DNA of 30,357 nt from Spirogloea muscicola (taxonomy: Eukaryota > Streptophyta > Zygnematophyceae > Spirogloeales > Spirogloeaceae). Of the stretch, positions 13,440-22,562 are shown in pieces (position 1 is the stretch's first letter; each line of letters starts with the position of its first letter). The notes beneath the pieces are model-generated. The model had not been told where the DNA came from and searched no databases. It was given only the letters and a program-made list of their open reading frames with translations. The translations under genes were made by a program, and so were the position numbers. The stretch lies in NCBI GenBank assembly GCA_009602725.1, contig WELB01000145.1, positions 62,862 through 93,218 of the forward strand, read 5' to 3'.

Positions 13440-13476
13440 CGACGCTACAACGACGCTCTGCGCCCTTGCATGACAC
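13440..13476. repeat. Repeat R, terminal fragment
   Basis: This short segment matches the shared right end of repeat R at 9822-9860 and 17562-17597 (CGACGCTACAACGACGCTC then TGCGCCC and CATGACA). Only the last 35 or so bases are present. Confidence 0.7.
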
Positions 13477-13699
13477 CACACAGCCGGCGACCGCCTACTG
13501 CTTCCTGGTGGTGATGGCTCTCCAGACACCTCGTTGCCTATAAAGCTCTTGGAATATGTCGCTTGTACATTTACGTATGTCTTGCTGTGTGTTTTGGCAA
13601 ATCGTGCTTCGGCACTACGATTTTGTATTCAGGTACAGCGGCTCTTAAGCCTGCTCGAAGTCTGATCAAAATAAGAGTGACAGTCTCCTGCGTGGACAA

Positions 13700-14880
13700 T
13701 GTGTGTAAGCACGATATGCTCTTTCAACCCGATCAACCTTAGCAAGCGACGGTGGCCAATGTACAGTAGGGTTCTGTACTGGGCATCTCCTCATTTCTGA
13801 AATCATGTTTGAAAGCACGGATTCAAGTGTCTTGTTATGCAGTTGACTTTGCTGCAGTATTACATGTGATACTTGGTGATGATTGGCTATGTAGCGTTCG
13901 GTTCCCAAGAGGCAGGTAAGAGCCGAATGCATCCTTTTGTGATTGAGTGCTTGGGTATCTCGGGACAACCACCCGCTACGAGGAAGCATTCCGACACAGC
14001 GGAAGACTTGCCCTGTGGCGCTGCCGCAAGGCAGCAGCTCCACCTCCCGGGCACGCGCTGCAGACTTGCCTCCAGCGGGACGCCGCCAAGGTCTCCAAAG
14101 CGAGCCGGCAACGAGCCGCGCGGGGCAGCGATCTACAGCAGCAGGCAGCCGCAGGGCTGCGCCTCTCTCCGAGCTTCACTGAGTCCCTGGGCTCCGGTCA
14201 AGTCTCTCTTTGCTCCATACGATAGTGCTCATCCGTGCCACCCTCTCCCTCCAGGGTGTTTGGGGGTCCGCCCAAAGGCTCGCCCGCGAGGAGCTTGCCA
14301 GACGAGGGAACCATGAGCTGTCTCCAGCAGGCGCCATAGCGCCGAGCATGACCGCAGCAGAGTATGCCGCCAGGCATGCCCGAGGCCGTGCATGGCCGAG
14401 CATGGCCAATTCCGAACATGCCGCCAGGCATGGCCGAGGCCGGAGATGGCCGAGCATGGCTGCGGCCAAACATGCCCCCCGGGGGGGCCCACGCATGCAG
14501 CCGAGCATGTCTGGGCCGAGCATGTCGTGAGCATGCGAGGCCACACCCGGACGAACCTGGGCGGAACGACAACGGCACGAGTGCCAGGGCGTTTCGTACC
14601 GCCTGGCTAGAACGGCCATAGAACATCATGTAAGCTTTAATAACACTGTTCTCGCTCACAAACCTGGGAAACATTACAGGCTTTGTGCTGAATCAGCCCT
14701 CTTTGACTTTAATCAGCTTACTTGCACTGTGAATCATGGGTCACGCCGATTGTGTTACGCAATGATGTTCCAAGTGTTACCGCCATCAAGTGAAGATTTC
14801 CGATTCTGCTGTCAGCTGTACAGCTGACAAGGCTTATTTCCAGGGTATTTGCGCAGTCAGTGTATCTTGATGTGGTGAAA
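13700..14880 (+). pseudogene. Ty3-2 protease tail, interrupted by LTR C1
   Basis: The left part reads AVDFAAVLHVILGDDWL near 13840-13889, the ILG.DWL box that follows the protease domain of Ty3/gypsy elements. After LTR C1 the right part resumes with AESALFDFNQLTCTVNHGS near 14690-14750 and LLSAVQLTRLISRVF near 14805-14850, as expected just downstream. The catalytic Asp of the protease was not found, and frameshifts are present on both sides. Confidence 0.65.
13890..14678 (-). mobile_element. Solo LTR C1 (family LTR-C), 5-bp duplication GGCTA/GGCTT
   Basis: The LTR begins TGTAGCGTTCGG on the plus strand and ends GGGAAACATTACA. The flanks are GGCTA (13885-13889) and GGCTT (14679-14683), a target-site duplication with one mismatch. 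The whole length aligns with copy C2. Internal marks are ACACAGCGGAAGACTTGCCC, a CAGCAGGCAGCCGCAGGGC tract and a GCCGAGCATG-rich segment (14340-14530). It sits inside the Ty3-2 protease. The coding-sense strand is inferred as minus from the related LTR-B copies. Confidence 0.85.
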
Positions 14881-14929
14881 ATGAGTCACGAGTCCTCCCT
14901 TTGACTCACATGTTAGTGCTGAGGCCTCA

Positions 14930-15170
14930 AATGGTACGGTTCTTGACCAGCTGGCAGAGTGCTTGGATGTGTATCCTGATGATCTTCCGGACGGACTACC
15001 TCCTGATCGAGGCGTCGCTCGCAAAACTCCGTTGGAGTCTGGCGCTAATCCGCCGTACCGGCCCAGGTTTCGACGGAGTCCGCTTCCGCTCGAGTTCCAA
15101 ATCATGCAGGCTCAAGTCGAGGACCTGCTTGCGAAGGGGGGGCTCGCCCATAGAAAAAGAGGGGCTAGCA
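14930..15170 (+). pseudogene. Ty3-2 reverse transcriptase, N-terminal (fingers) fragment
   Basis: The frame reads DVYPDDLPDGLPPDRGVA, then ANPPYRPRFRRSPL and QAQVEDLLAKGGLAHRK. This is the conserved lead-in to gypsy RT (FPDELP.GLPP.R...H.I.L..G..P.....RLSP). It breaks off just before the expected YGAPVLFV and KKDG motifs. The following 500 bp is unrelated sequence, and RT resumes at 15668. Confidence 0.8.
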
Positions 15171-15239
15171 AAGCCAGCCCAGAAAAGAATGGACATTGTC
15201 CGCAGGCCTCAAAAGGCCACAGAACAGTGCCAGGGTTGA

Positions 15240-15667
15240 CAAAACTACACACCAAGACACGAATTGATGCTGCTGGTTGCTCAGTAACCACGAGTGAGCA
15301 ACAGCGAATCAGAATAACTCGAAGCAGGAAAAGCGGCAGTCTGCCGATACCCTGAGGCAGCAGCCATAGCGCGGCCAGCGCGCGTGTGGACCGCATGAGC
15401 CCGAGAGCGCTGGAGCGAGACCGCCAATCTCTTTCGAAAGACCTGAGCGAGGGAGCAGGCAGCATTGAAGCCTGGCAAACCCGGCCGCCGTTCGTTGGCC
15501 CGCCGGGCAAGCCGCTGGAGGAGATCCAGCCAGCCGCTGCCGAAGGCCCCGTGTACGTCAATGGCCAGGGCCGCGGAAGCATTGCCTGGAGGGTGGTCAG
15601 CGTACTTCGCTCCTTACTCCGAGCCGCCAAAGCGACAGCGTGCCCGGCGAGCGTAGCCGAATTTGCG
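15240..15667. other. Unidentified GC-rich insertion within Ty3-2 RT
   Basis: This block replaces the RT region between the fingers and the palm. It has a 105-codon plus-strand frame (15386-15703) and a longer minus-strand frame, neither of which I recognise. I see no terminal repeats typical of the LTR families of this window, so it may be a different element or filler sequence from a rearrangement. Confidence 0.4.
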
Positions 15668-16450
15668 GGCATTTCCAACTCAAGGTGCTCAGCATTGCTT
15701 TGACCAATGTACTTCCCACACTTCAGGCTGATGTGAAATCTTTGATGGCCTCTTAGATGACTTTGTACTAGTGTACTTGGACAAGGTTTTGTGTTAAGAG
15801 AAACACCTGAAAATCCCGTGGTGCACCTGACAAGTGCTGCAGTTGCTCCTTGAAAACCAGTTGTACGCCAAATGATGCTAGCGTGTATTGAAGAAGTCCG
15901 ACTTGCCATACTTGGCGCATGTAGTAGGCATGAGTGAAAGTCGCTTTGACCCAGCAGGATCTTGCAGTAAAGATAGGAATTGTGCCAGGAAATGTGCTGC
16001 AGCTGCGCTCATTTTTCTTCGCACATTTTCTCCGAAATATGCAGGGGTACGGGGATATGGTACTGCCTCTCAAGACGCTCAAAGATGTTCCCTGGGAGTG
16101 GGCATCGGAATCAAATGGCACATGAGGCTAGTCAAGGGGCTCTCACGTCTCCGCCCGTCTTGGCCGTGCTACGGGAAGGCGTACCGGTTGAGCTGATCTT
16201 GACGCCTCGATTACCAATCGGCGTTGGTGGCGTTCTAGTGCAAGAGGGTCATCCCGTAGCGTTTGAGAGTCGCCTGCTTGGTTCGGCAGAGAGCAACTAT
16301 ACTACGGGAGAGCAAGAGCTCTTGGCTTTGTGCACGCTGCTGCATGTGTGGCGCTGCTATCTTGAAGGGGGCTCAATATACGGTCGTCACGGCTAATCGG
16401 CCGTTGACCAATTTTGCACTTTATCTGAGCCGGCGTCAAGCTTGATGGGC
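15668..16450 (+). pseudogene. Ty3-2 reverse transcriptase palm and RNase H
   Basis: The order is HFQLKVLSIALTNVLPTLQA, then LDDFVLVYLDKVLC after a frameshift, then QVLQLLLENQLYAK, YLAHVVG, QGYGDMVLPLKTLKDVPWEW, GVGGVLVQEGHPVAFESRLL, NYTTGEQELLALCTLL and WRCYLEGG. The RT active-site box is YLDK where active enzymes have YLDD. RNase H has TPRL where TDAS is expected and VVTANRPL where VVTDHKPL is expected, so at least two of its catalytic aspartates are gone. Several frameshifts are present. The domain order is normal for Ty3/gypsy. Confidence 0.85.
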
Positions 16451-16519
16451 AAAACGTATGGCATCATTCCGTTTCCAGTGGTTGGACCGCTCTGGAAGAA
16501 TCAATGTCGCGGATCCGGT

Positions 16520-17002
16520 GAGCCGATAAATTGCGGTGGCTGCCTTGTGCGCTTCAGCAATTTGAATACCCCTGTGCGTCTGTGTGGCGTCTTTGTGGCG
16601 TCTCTCGGAAGTTCACCTCCAACTTCTTTGAGCTGTACGTGCGTGAACGTTACAAGTATGGCACAGACTCCTGGGTTGCTGGTTCATCCCATGTACGCAT
16701 GGTCAGAGGTGGCTTCTGTTGGCAAGGCAACTGCAATCCCCGGAATGCCTTGTGCACTTGTATCATGCAGGAGTTGCAACGGCCTGCAGTGGTAATCTGA
16801 GTGTTGAAATGACCAAGAAGTCCGTGAAGTATGTTCTGGTGGCCGCCTGGTCGGCCCAAGTACGCTTTTGTGTACGGATTGTAGTAGGTGCCAGCGTGGT
16901 AAGGCCAGCTCCATGAAGCTTGCCGGCTTACTCAAGCCTTTGGACATTCCTCAGCAGGATTGGACAGATGGAGCGTTGACTTCATGTCGTGCCTGCCTGT
17001 CG
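16520..17002 (+). pseudogene. Ty3-2 integrase zinc-binding region and first catalytic Asp
   Basis: In changing frames the region reads RMVRGGFCWQGN, RIMQEL-type and HHAGV, VEMTKKSVKYV, then CSRCQRGKASSMKLAGLLKP and WSVDFMSCLPVV. This is the HHCC zinc finger, the AGLL.PL.IP linker and the first Asp of the integrase DDE core. Repeat R interrupts it right after SCLPVV. Confidence 0.78.
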
Positions 17003-17639
17003 TGCCTCCTGCCTCACTCGCTCCCGCGTAGTCGTCCCACCCGGTGGATCTCTCAACGTTCTCTCCGCGTTGGCTTCAGGTTGTGCCTGCCAGTATAGCG
17101 CTGATTTACGCATCGAGGTGCCACACTGGAACTCCGCTTACACGCCGGACGCTGCTAAAGTAGCAGCAGCCTGCCCGGCATGGTCACACAACCAGGTGAG
17201 CAGACATGTAAAGAATGTGGCAAAAGCGTCACCACGCCACAGACGTGCCTCTCGCCTCACTCGCTCCTCAAACTTCCCGCGTGCTCACCAATGTCGGGGG
17301 ATCTCTTACCGCTCCGGCCCCCTGGCCACCCTGGCCCCCAAAACCTTGGCCTGCGCAATGCGTGCCGGAGCCTCCAAACCTCGCCGGCGGCTGCGGCGGC
17401 GCGCCACAGGTCGTTCTTCGGAAGGGGGAATTCGCAGAGAGAAAGCCTCTCTCCGCCGTCCAATCTTGTTATGGCCCCCCCCGGAGGTGTTAATGAAGGC
17501 AGTAGGTACGGGGACTTGGCGTCTGGCCCCAGGGCTTTCCGGCCCGCCCAACCGCCCTCTAACCGACGCTACAACATCGCTCTGCGCTCGGGCATGACAT
17601 TCATCACCCATCTCCCAAGACGCTTTGAGGCTCCAACGC
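17003..17639. repeat. Dispersed repeat R, copy 2, inside Ty3-2 integrase
   Basis: The block from about 17240 to 17610 aligns with 9425-9868. It shares CACCCTGGCC, CTCGCCGGCGG, GGTCGTTCTTCGG, CGCCGTCCAAT, GGCTTTCCGGCCCGCC and CAACCGCCCTCTA. The preceding 16996-17060 segment (CCTCCTGCCTCACTCGCTCC) matches the inverted head of copy 1. Integrase coding sequence on both sides shows that the block was inserted after the element. Confidence 0.7.
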
Positions 17640-18300
17640 AGCTGTTGTCTTTGTGGATCCTGCGCAGAAAGGTGCAATTTTTGCTAGTGCGACCACCTAT
17701 GTATCTGCAAAGGAATTTGCTAGTATTTTGGTGCACCGTGTATGGAAAGTGCATGAAGTTCCGAGCGGGTTGTCTCCGACCGTGATAGTGCTACACGGAC
17801 ACTTCTGAAGAAGCATGCACGCTTATAGGCACTAAGCTATTCTCATAACTCAATATATTCACACCAAATTCACAGTCATAGTTGAGAGGACGATACTGGG
17901 AGGACGTGCTACGGCATTTGTTTTCTGCACCTTGTAGTCTGACTGGATGAGTATCTCAACCCCGCAGTCTGCCGTAAATAATGCCTCGTGGACTCGTGTC
18001 CACCAGGAAGACATCCTTTTCCTCAACGACGGTCGGCATTTCCGAGCACCTATGTAGGTGGGGAGGCCGGAGCGCGTTCCGGCCACCACAGCCTTTACTG
18101 GGGGCCTCCTGGAAGCTCAGCGAAGGTCCAGCGTTTCTTGAGGATTGCCCAGCCGAGGCAGAAGCGTATGCTCACCAACGTTGAAGTGATGTGTCTTCCG
18201 ACGTGGGTGCTCAAGTGCTTCGAAGCACAAAGCACCTTCCCCTGCGGGCAGTAATACATGCAGCTGTTACCTAAAGGTTGGACTGGACCTATATTGTGCC
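17640..18300 (+). pseudogene. Ty3-2 integrase core and C-terminal domain
   Basis: Starting again at VVFVDPAQKGAIF, the fragment continues SAKEFASILVHRVWKVHEVP, then VVSDRDS, which holds the second Asp of the DDE core, after a frameshift. Further on are FLNDGRHFRAPM near 18030, RPERVPA..AFTGGLLEAQRR near 18068-18125 and VLRSTKH near 18210. The order matches Ty3-4 at the right edge of the window. Many stops; the third catalytic residue (Glu) is not visible. Confidence 0.78.
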
Positions 18301-18364
18301 TCGTTATCTCCGTGTTCGTGCCTAGTGCAAAGTACGAGCCCGGGCCTCGTGCCACATGCGCACC

Positions 18365-19170
18365 TGTTTCACATTCCCCTCGTCAGGCCCGCCCCTTCGA
18401 GGATGGGCCTTGGGAACTACCCTCGTCACACTCCTAGGGAAGGGGTGGCTGGTGAGTCCTCTTCTTGATACCTGAACTTAATTCTTAGGACCCTTCAAAC
18501 CCTTGCATCCCAAGCAACTACCTCGTCCAGGTTGTAGTTCCTCACTGGCCCAGTGATGTTTTGGATTGATGTGAGCTCTGACTTTCATCTAAAGGGATGA
18601 TTCTCTGAATTCTGATTAAAACATCAGGCCTTGCTATTTCGGTTGCCATTGCTGCTCCGGCTGCTCCACCAGCCGTTACACCAGCTAATGCAACAGCCGT
18701 GTAAGCACTTGACGGTATTGCTGTGTTACTTGAGGACATAGCTCGTGTCAATTCCAATCTCTGAAATCCGATCATAGAAATTATGCTGGAAAAAGGTCAG
18801 AGCTCAGACATATATATCCTTTCGATCGAGGATTGATTGAGGGTTGGGCCGAGAACCAAGACTGGAGAACACAGTACAGTTACTCCCAGAGAGACACGCA
18901 GCTCTGCTGCTGCTGCCTACTGTCGCAGCTCGTCGCTGCAGCCGACTGCCAGCATCTTCACAGAAGGGCCGTGGCTGCGCCCCTTCTGAGGTGAGTTGCT
19001 GACTTGTGACTGACCAAGAATATATTCTCACTGCCTGCTGGCGAAGCCTCAGGGCATTATGTGCGCTGGCGCTTCAGACTGTGTGTAAGAAGTTGCCCTT
19101 AAAAGCGACTCAACATAAGCAGGACACTCTGACCCCGGCTGTGTATACAGGGAGGGGTCGTATCGCTATC
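18365..19170 (+). mobile_element. Degenerate LTR A2 (family LTR-A)
   Basis: The left part (GTCAGGCCCGCCCC, CTACCCTCGTCACACTCC, AAGGGGTGGC) and the right part (AGAGACACGCAGC, GCTGCTGCTGCC, GGCGAAGCCTCAGGGC, CACTCTGACCCC) align with A1 and A7. Between them, at about 18447-18840, there is unrelated AT-rich sequence, probably an insertion. No clear 5' border or duplication can be seen. It lies downstream of the Ty3-2 integrase in the same orientation and could be the 3' LTR of that element. Confidence 0.5.
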
Positions 19171-19278
19171 TGTAGCCGCTCCAGAGGTCAGTTTGAAGTT
19201 CCAGAGCCATTGCAATTGTCCAGCAACTCTTCTAAGCGGACTTGGAATGTCACTAGTCCGCTTGTCCAGTGCACCAAT

Positions 19279-20067
19279 TGTGACATTCTGAGCCCTACAC
19301 ACACAGTAAGGGGTTAGGATGTCCTTATTGGTTTCAGTCGCGGACGTCCTTATTGGTTTCAGTCGCTGGGGTGTAGAGACAAACCACCAGCACAGTGAAG
19401 CACCACGTACCACGCAGCGGAATGCCTTGCACTGAAGTGCCTCCGACAGGCGGCGACTCACCTCTTAGGTACGGGCCAGCAACTGTCTCCCAAGGGAGCA
19501 GCCACAGTCTACCTTCGGTAGAGCCGATGAGGATCCGCAGGGACGGGTGGCGGCGTCAGGCTGCAGCAGCAGGCAGCAGCAGGGCTGCGTCGGCGAGCTG
19601 CGGCAGCAGGCGGCAGCAGGGCAAATTCAAATGCATGTTTTACGCCTGTTTGAGGCGCGCGCTGTGCGCCAAACGGCGGCGGCGGCGGCGGCGGATTCAG
19701 GTGCAAGCAACTGTCCCCAAAGGGAGCAGCCACAGTCTACCTTCGAGAGAGCCGATGAAGATGGACGGCTTGCGGCGTCGGGCTGCAGCAGCAGGCAGCA
19801 GCAGGGCTGCGTCGGCGAGCTGCGGCAGCCGGCGGCAGCAGGGCTGCGCGCCTCTCACTGACGGGCTTCACTGATGTTGACCGGGTACCCTGAGGCTGAT
19901 CTCAGCCCTACTTATAGTGCTTCATGTGCCACCCTCCCCAGGGGTCTCTGGGAGGCTCGCCTCAAGGCCCACCTTCGAGAAGGCGGGCCCGACAAGGGGG
20001 ATACGATCGGGAGGGCGGCGGCGCCGCCCTGGCGCGGCGCCGCCCTGCGCGGCGCCGTCCTGCCCTA
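19279..20067 (-). mobile_element. LTR A3 (family LTR-A), right-truncated, with internal duplication
   Basis: The LTR begins TGTGACATTCTGAGCCC and follows the family through AGAGACAAACCACCAGCACAG, the GCAGCAG tract, CTACTTATAGTGCTTCATG and GGCGGGCCCGACAAGG, then breaks off in GC-rich sequence near 20067. Read on the minus strand, the segment near 19915 gives a TATAAG box as in A7. A block of about 140 bp (19480-19622) is repeated at 19709-19848, separated by a segment holding seven CGG units (19674-19695). Confidence 0.72.
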
Positions 20068-20484
20068 GAGCCAGGCAGCAGTTGCTAGTCCTTGCAATTA
20101 TTGATGCGGTTGTTGCACGCGAGGGCGGTCCTGTCGCCAGTGGCAGTTTGACGACAGCCACTGCTCCGAGGCCCGTGCCAGGGAAGACCTGTCCGCAGGC
20201 GGCTGGAGGTGAGCGAGACCTGTGGAGCGACTTGGCCTGTACCATAAACTACACCTTGGCGTGGCCGACGAAGGGATTGGGTGTAAAGTGTGTGGCGCCT
20301 TTGACACGGTGCCAGCCATGCTGCTGTGCCACCATTGCAATGAGGGGTGGCACACCACGTGTAGCTTTCGGTCCCTGACAGGCAGGCTAGAGCCGAGTGC
20401 AGCCTCATTGGGATTGAGTGCTTAGGATTTTCAGGGAAAACCACGCGCCACGAGGAAGCACTCCGACACAGCGAAGACTTGCCC

Positions 20485-21849
20485 TGTAAGGACCCTGACC
20501 CATATACGCACAGTCAGGTATTAGAACGTCCTTATTGAGTTCGGTCACAGGTATTAACGACGAACCCCCAGCACAGTGAAGCACCACGTAACGCAGCGGG
20601 ATACCTTGCCCAGAGGCGCCGCCGACAGGCGGGGACTCACCTCTCGAGTACTGGCCAGCAACTGTCCCCAAGGGGAGCAGCCACAGTCTTCTCAAGAGAG
20701 CCGGTGAAAATCGGCAGCGACGGGCTGCTGTAACAGCCTCCAGCAACAGGGTTGCGCCTCTATCTCTCGTGGGCCTCTGTAAGGAACCTCGACCTTACAC
20801 ACGCAAATAGGGTGAGTCGTCCTTGTTATGTTTGGCGGTAGGGATTTAGGAAGGATTCCACCACACAGTGAAGCACTAGCGCATAAGCGCAGCGGAAGAC
20901 AAGCCCTGTGGCGCCGCCGTTCGGCGGCGACTCCACCTCCTTGTGGGCCAGCCGGCGGCTGTCCCCTAAGGGGCGCAGCCACGGACTCCCCGCAGCAAGG
21001 CCCGCAGCAGGCTGCGGCGGTGGCTGCGGCGGCAAGCAGCGGCAAGGCTGCCCTTGAGCTTCACGGCCCACAGTGCCGTCGGGTCTCAGCTCGAGGCTCG
21101 TAGTGGTCCCCCGTGCCAACCCCCTTCCCGGGTGTGCGGGTCGGCCCATGGCCTGCCTTGCGGCGTGTCAAAGATCCTCCCTTGCAAAAGTAAATCTTAG
21201 GGGAGGGTATTGCAGGACGGGCGGGACCCGCATCTGGGCGGGCCACTTGCCCGGCCAGCCAGCCCGCCACCTGGCGGGCGATTTGCTGCCAAACGGCAAG
21301 CGGTCATGTAACGCTAAGAGCACCGTGTGGCTTAAATAAGCACCTGGATCGTTACAGCTTCACTGATCCAAACCGAATACCCCGTGTGTGGTCTCAGCCC
21401 TACCCACAATGCTTCATGTGCCAACCTCCCCAGGGTCTCCGAGAGGCTCGTCTCAAGGCCCATCTTCGGGAAGGCGGGCCCAACAAGGGGGATACGATTA
21501 CGAGGGCAGGTGGTTCAAGTGAACTACGCCACAGGGCTTCCTTCTGGAAGCGGCGCCGCCCTGCGTCGCCCTGCTCGTCATAGGCGCGTCGCGGCGTCGC
21601 AGGCGCGCCACACGCGTCACATGCGTGTCACTACGAGTACGGCGGCACCGCCGGGCAGCTCATCTCTGAAAGCCCGGGATACGCTCCACTTCTGGAGGCG
21701 GCGCGGCGCCGCGTAACGTCGAGTGTCACCTCGCGCGTCATTCACGCGTGCATCACACGCGCGTCAGCGAGAATATCGATACTGGTCACCCTTACTACGC
21801 GTTAGCGTCAACTCCGAGTTAAGCGTTCCGTAACGGCGGGGACGTCACA
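20485..21849 (-). mobile_element. Solo LTR A4 (family LTR-A) nested in C2, duplication TGCCC
   Basis: Starts TGTAAGGACCCTGACCC and ends GGGGACGTCACA. The 5-bp flanks are TGCCC on both sides (20480-20484 and 21850-21854), a perfect duplication inside LTR C2. It is itself split by LTR B1 at 20778. Excluding B1 it is about 780 bp, in line with A7 (796 bp). It shares ACCCCCAGCACAGTGAAGCA, CTCAGCCCTACC and GGCGGGCCCAACAAGG with the other copies. Confidence 0.9.
20778..21356 (-). mobile_element. Solo LTR B1 (family LTR-B) nested in A4
   Basis: 579 bp, from TGTAAGGAACCTCGACC to CTGGATCGTTACA. The flanks are GCCTC (20773-20777) and GCTTC (21357-21361), a duplication with one mismatch inside the GGGC(C/T)TTCACTG region of LTR A4. 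It aligns with B3 along its length, including GCAGCGGAAGACA, GCAAGCAGCGGCAAGGCTGC and the GCCCGCCACCTGGCGGGC palindrome. Confidence 0.88.
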
Positions 21850-22562
21850 TGCCCTGTAATGATGCTGCTAAGCAGCTCCACCCTTTGGCACCCGCTGCAG
21901 ACTCACCTCCCGTGGGACGCCGCCAAGGCGTCCAAAACGAGCCGGCAACGAGCCATGCGGGGCAGCGGTCTACAGCAGCAGGCAGCCGCAGGGCTGCGCC
22001 TCTCTCAGTGCTTAACTGAGTCACCGGCCTCCGGTCGAGATTCTCTCTGCTCCGTCCAATAGTAAGTGCCTCTCCGTGCTACCCTCCCTCCAGGGTGTAT
22101 GGGGGTTGCGCCAAGGCTCGTTCGCGAGGAGCGTGCCTGACGAGGGAACCATGTGCTGTCTCCAGCAGGCGCCATGGCGCCGAGCATGGCCGCGGCAGAG
22201 CATGCCGCAAGCCTAGCCGAGGCCGCGGCAAAGCATGCCGCCAAGCATGGCCGAGGCCGGGCACGGCCGAGCATGGCCGCGGCCAAATATGCCGACGGTG
22301 GCGTCCAGGCCCATGCATGCCGCCGAGCATGTCTGGGCCGCCGAGCATGACGGGAGCATGCGAGGCCACCCGGACGAGCCGGGACGTTCCCGGAACGCCA
22401 ACAGCACGAGTACCAGGGCGGTTCGGACTGTCCGTCACGAAAGGCCACAACACCACCATGTAAGCGTGAACACCACTGTTTGGCGCTCACACACCTGAGA
22501 ACGCTACACCAGGTGCCTGCAACCACCTCATTCTGGGGAACAGGCGGGGCAGTGGTACTCTC

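Larger units (their letters stand above)
12855..13589. other. Region between LTR A1 and Ty3-2 without recognised gene
   Basis: The sequence includes many short GTCGACGG / TCAACGG-like words at 12970-13150, an imperfect tandem duplication (separate entry) and a fragment of repeat R. By position it could be the gag part of Ty3-2, but I see no capsid motif. Confidence 0.4.
13590..18300 (+). mobile_element. Ty3/gypsy element Ty3-2, fragmented pol (protease to integrase)
   Basis: Pieces of one plus-strand gypsy polyprotein can be followed in the correct order: protease end (13700-13889 and 14684-14880), RT fingers (14930-15170), RT palm and RNase H (15668-16450), integrase zinc finger and first catalytic Asp (16520-17002), integrase core and C-terminus (17640-18300). 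The order and orientation agree, so they most likely come from one element. It is broken by LTR C1, by an unidentified block at 15240-15667 and by repeat R at 17003-17640, plus frameshifts throughout. The 18060-18260 part resembles the Ty3-4 integrase end (GRPERVPA, AFTG.LLEAQRR), so the two belong to related elements. The outer borders and its LTRs are not certain. Confidence 0.75.
20360..22508 (-). mobile_element. Solo LTR C2 (family LTR-C), host of a nested insertion
   Basis: Starts TGTAGCTTTCGG, ends GAGAACGCTACA, and is flanked by CCACG (20355-20359) and CCAGG (22509-22513), one mismatch. The family sequence runs from 20360 to 20484, is interrupted by LTR A4, and resumes at 21855. The second part carries the CAGCAGGCAGCCGCAGGGC tract and GCCGAGCATG words (22185-22355) seen in C1. 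Without the insertions it is about 780 bp long, like C1. Confidence 0.87.
20222..22562 (+). pseudogene. PHD-finger coding fragment split by nested LTRs
   Basis: The left part (20222-20359) reads IGCKVCGAFDTVPAMLLCHH then CNEGWHTT. The right part (22514-22562), in phase once the LTR and one duplicate are removed, begins CLQPPHSGEQ and ends QWYS. The cysteines and histidine follow the PHD pattern C-x2-C, C-x2-C, H-x2-C, and the right part supplies the last Cys of that series and the usual tail before the final C-x2-C. A second LTR (A5) cuts it at 22563. PHD fingers bind histone tails; such fingers also occur in pol polyproteins of some plant and algal retroelements, so this may be element-derived rather than a host gene. 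A stop lies shortly upstream in the same frame. Confidence 0.65.

Noticed and set aside
13943-14316. Open frames of 70-147 codons around 13870-14620 on both strands
   Set aside because: All fall in LTR C1 and are not kept in frame in C2 or C3.
14340-14530. CRISPR-like or regularly spaced repeat array
   Set aside because: The GAGCATG words are irregularly spaced, short and part of a eukaryotic LTR family.
21509-21520. tRNA T-arm-like GGTTCAA word
   Set aside because: No cloverleaf can be formed around it; it is inside LTR A4.
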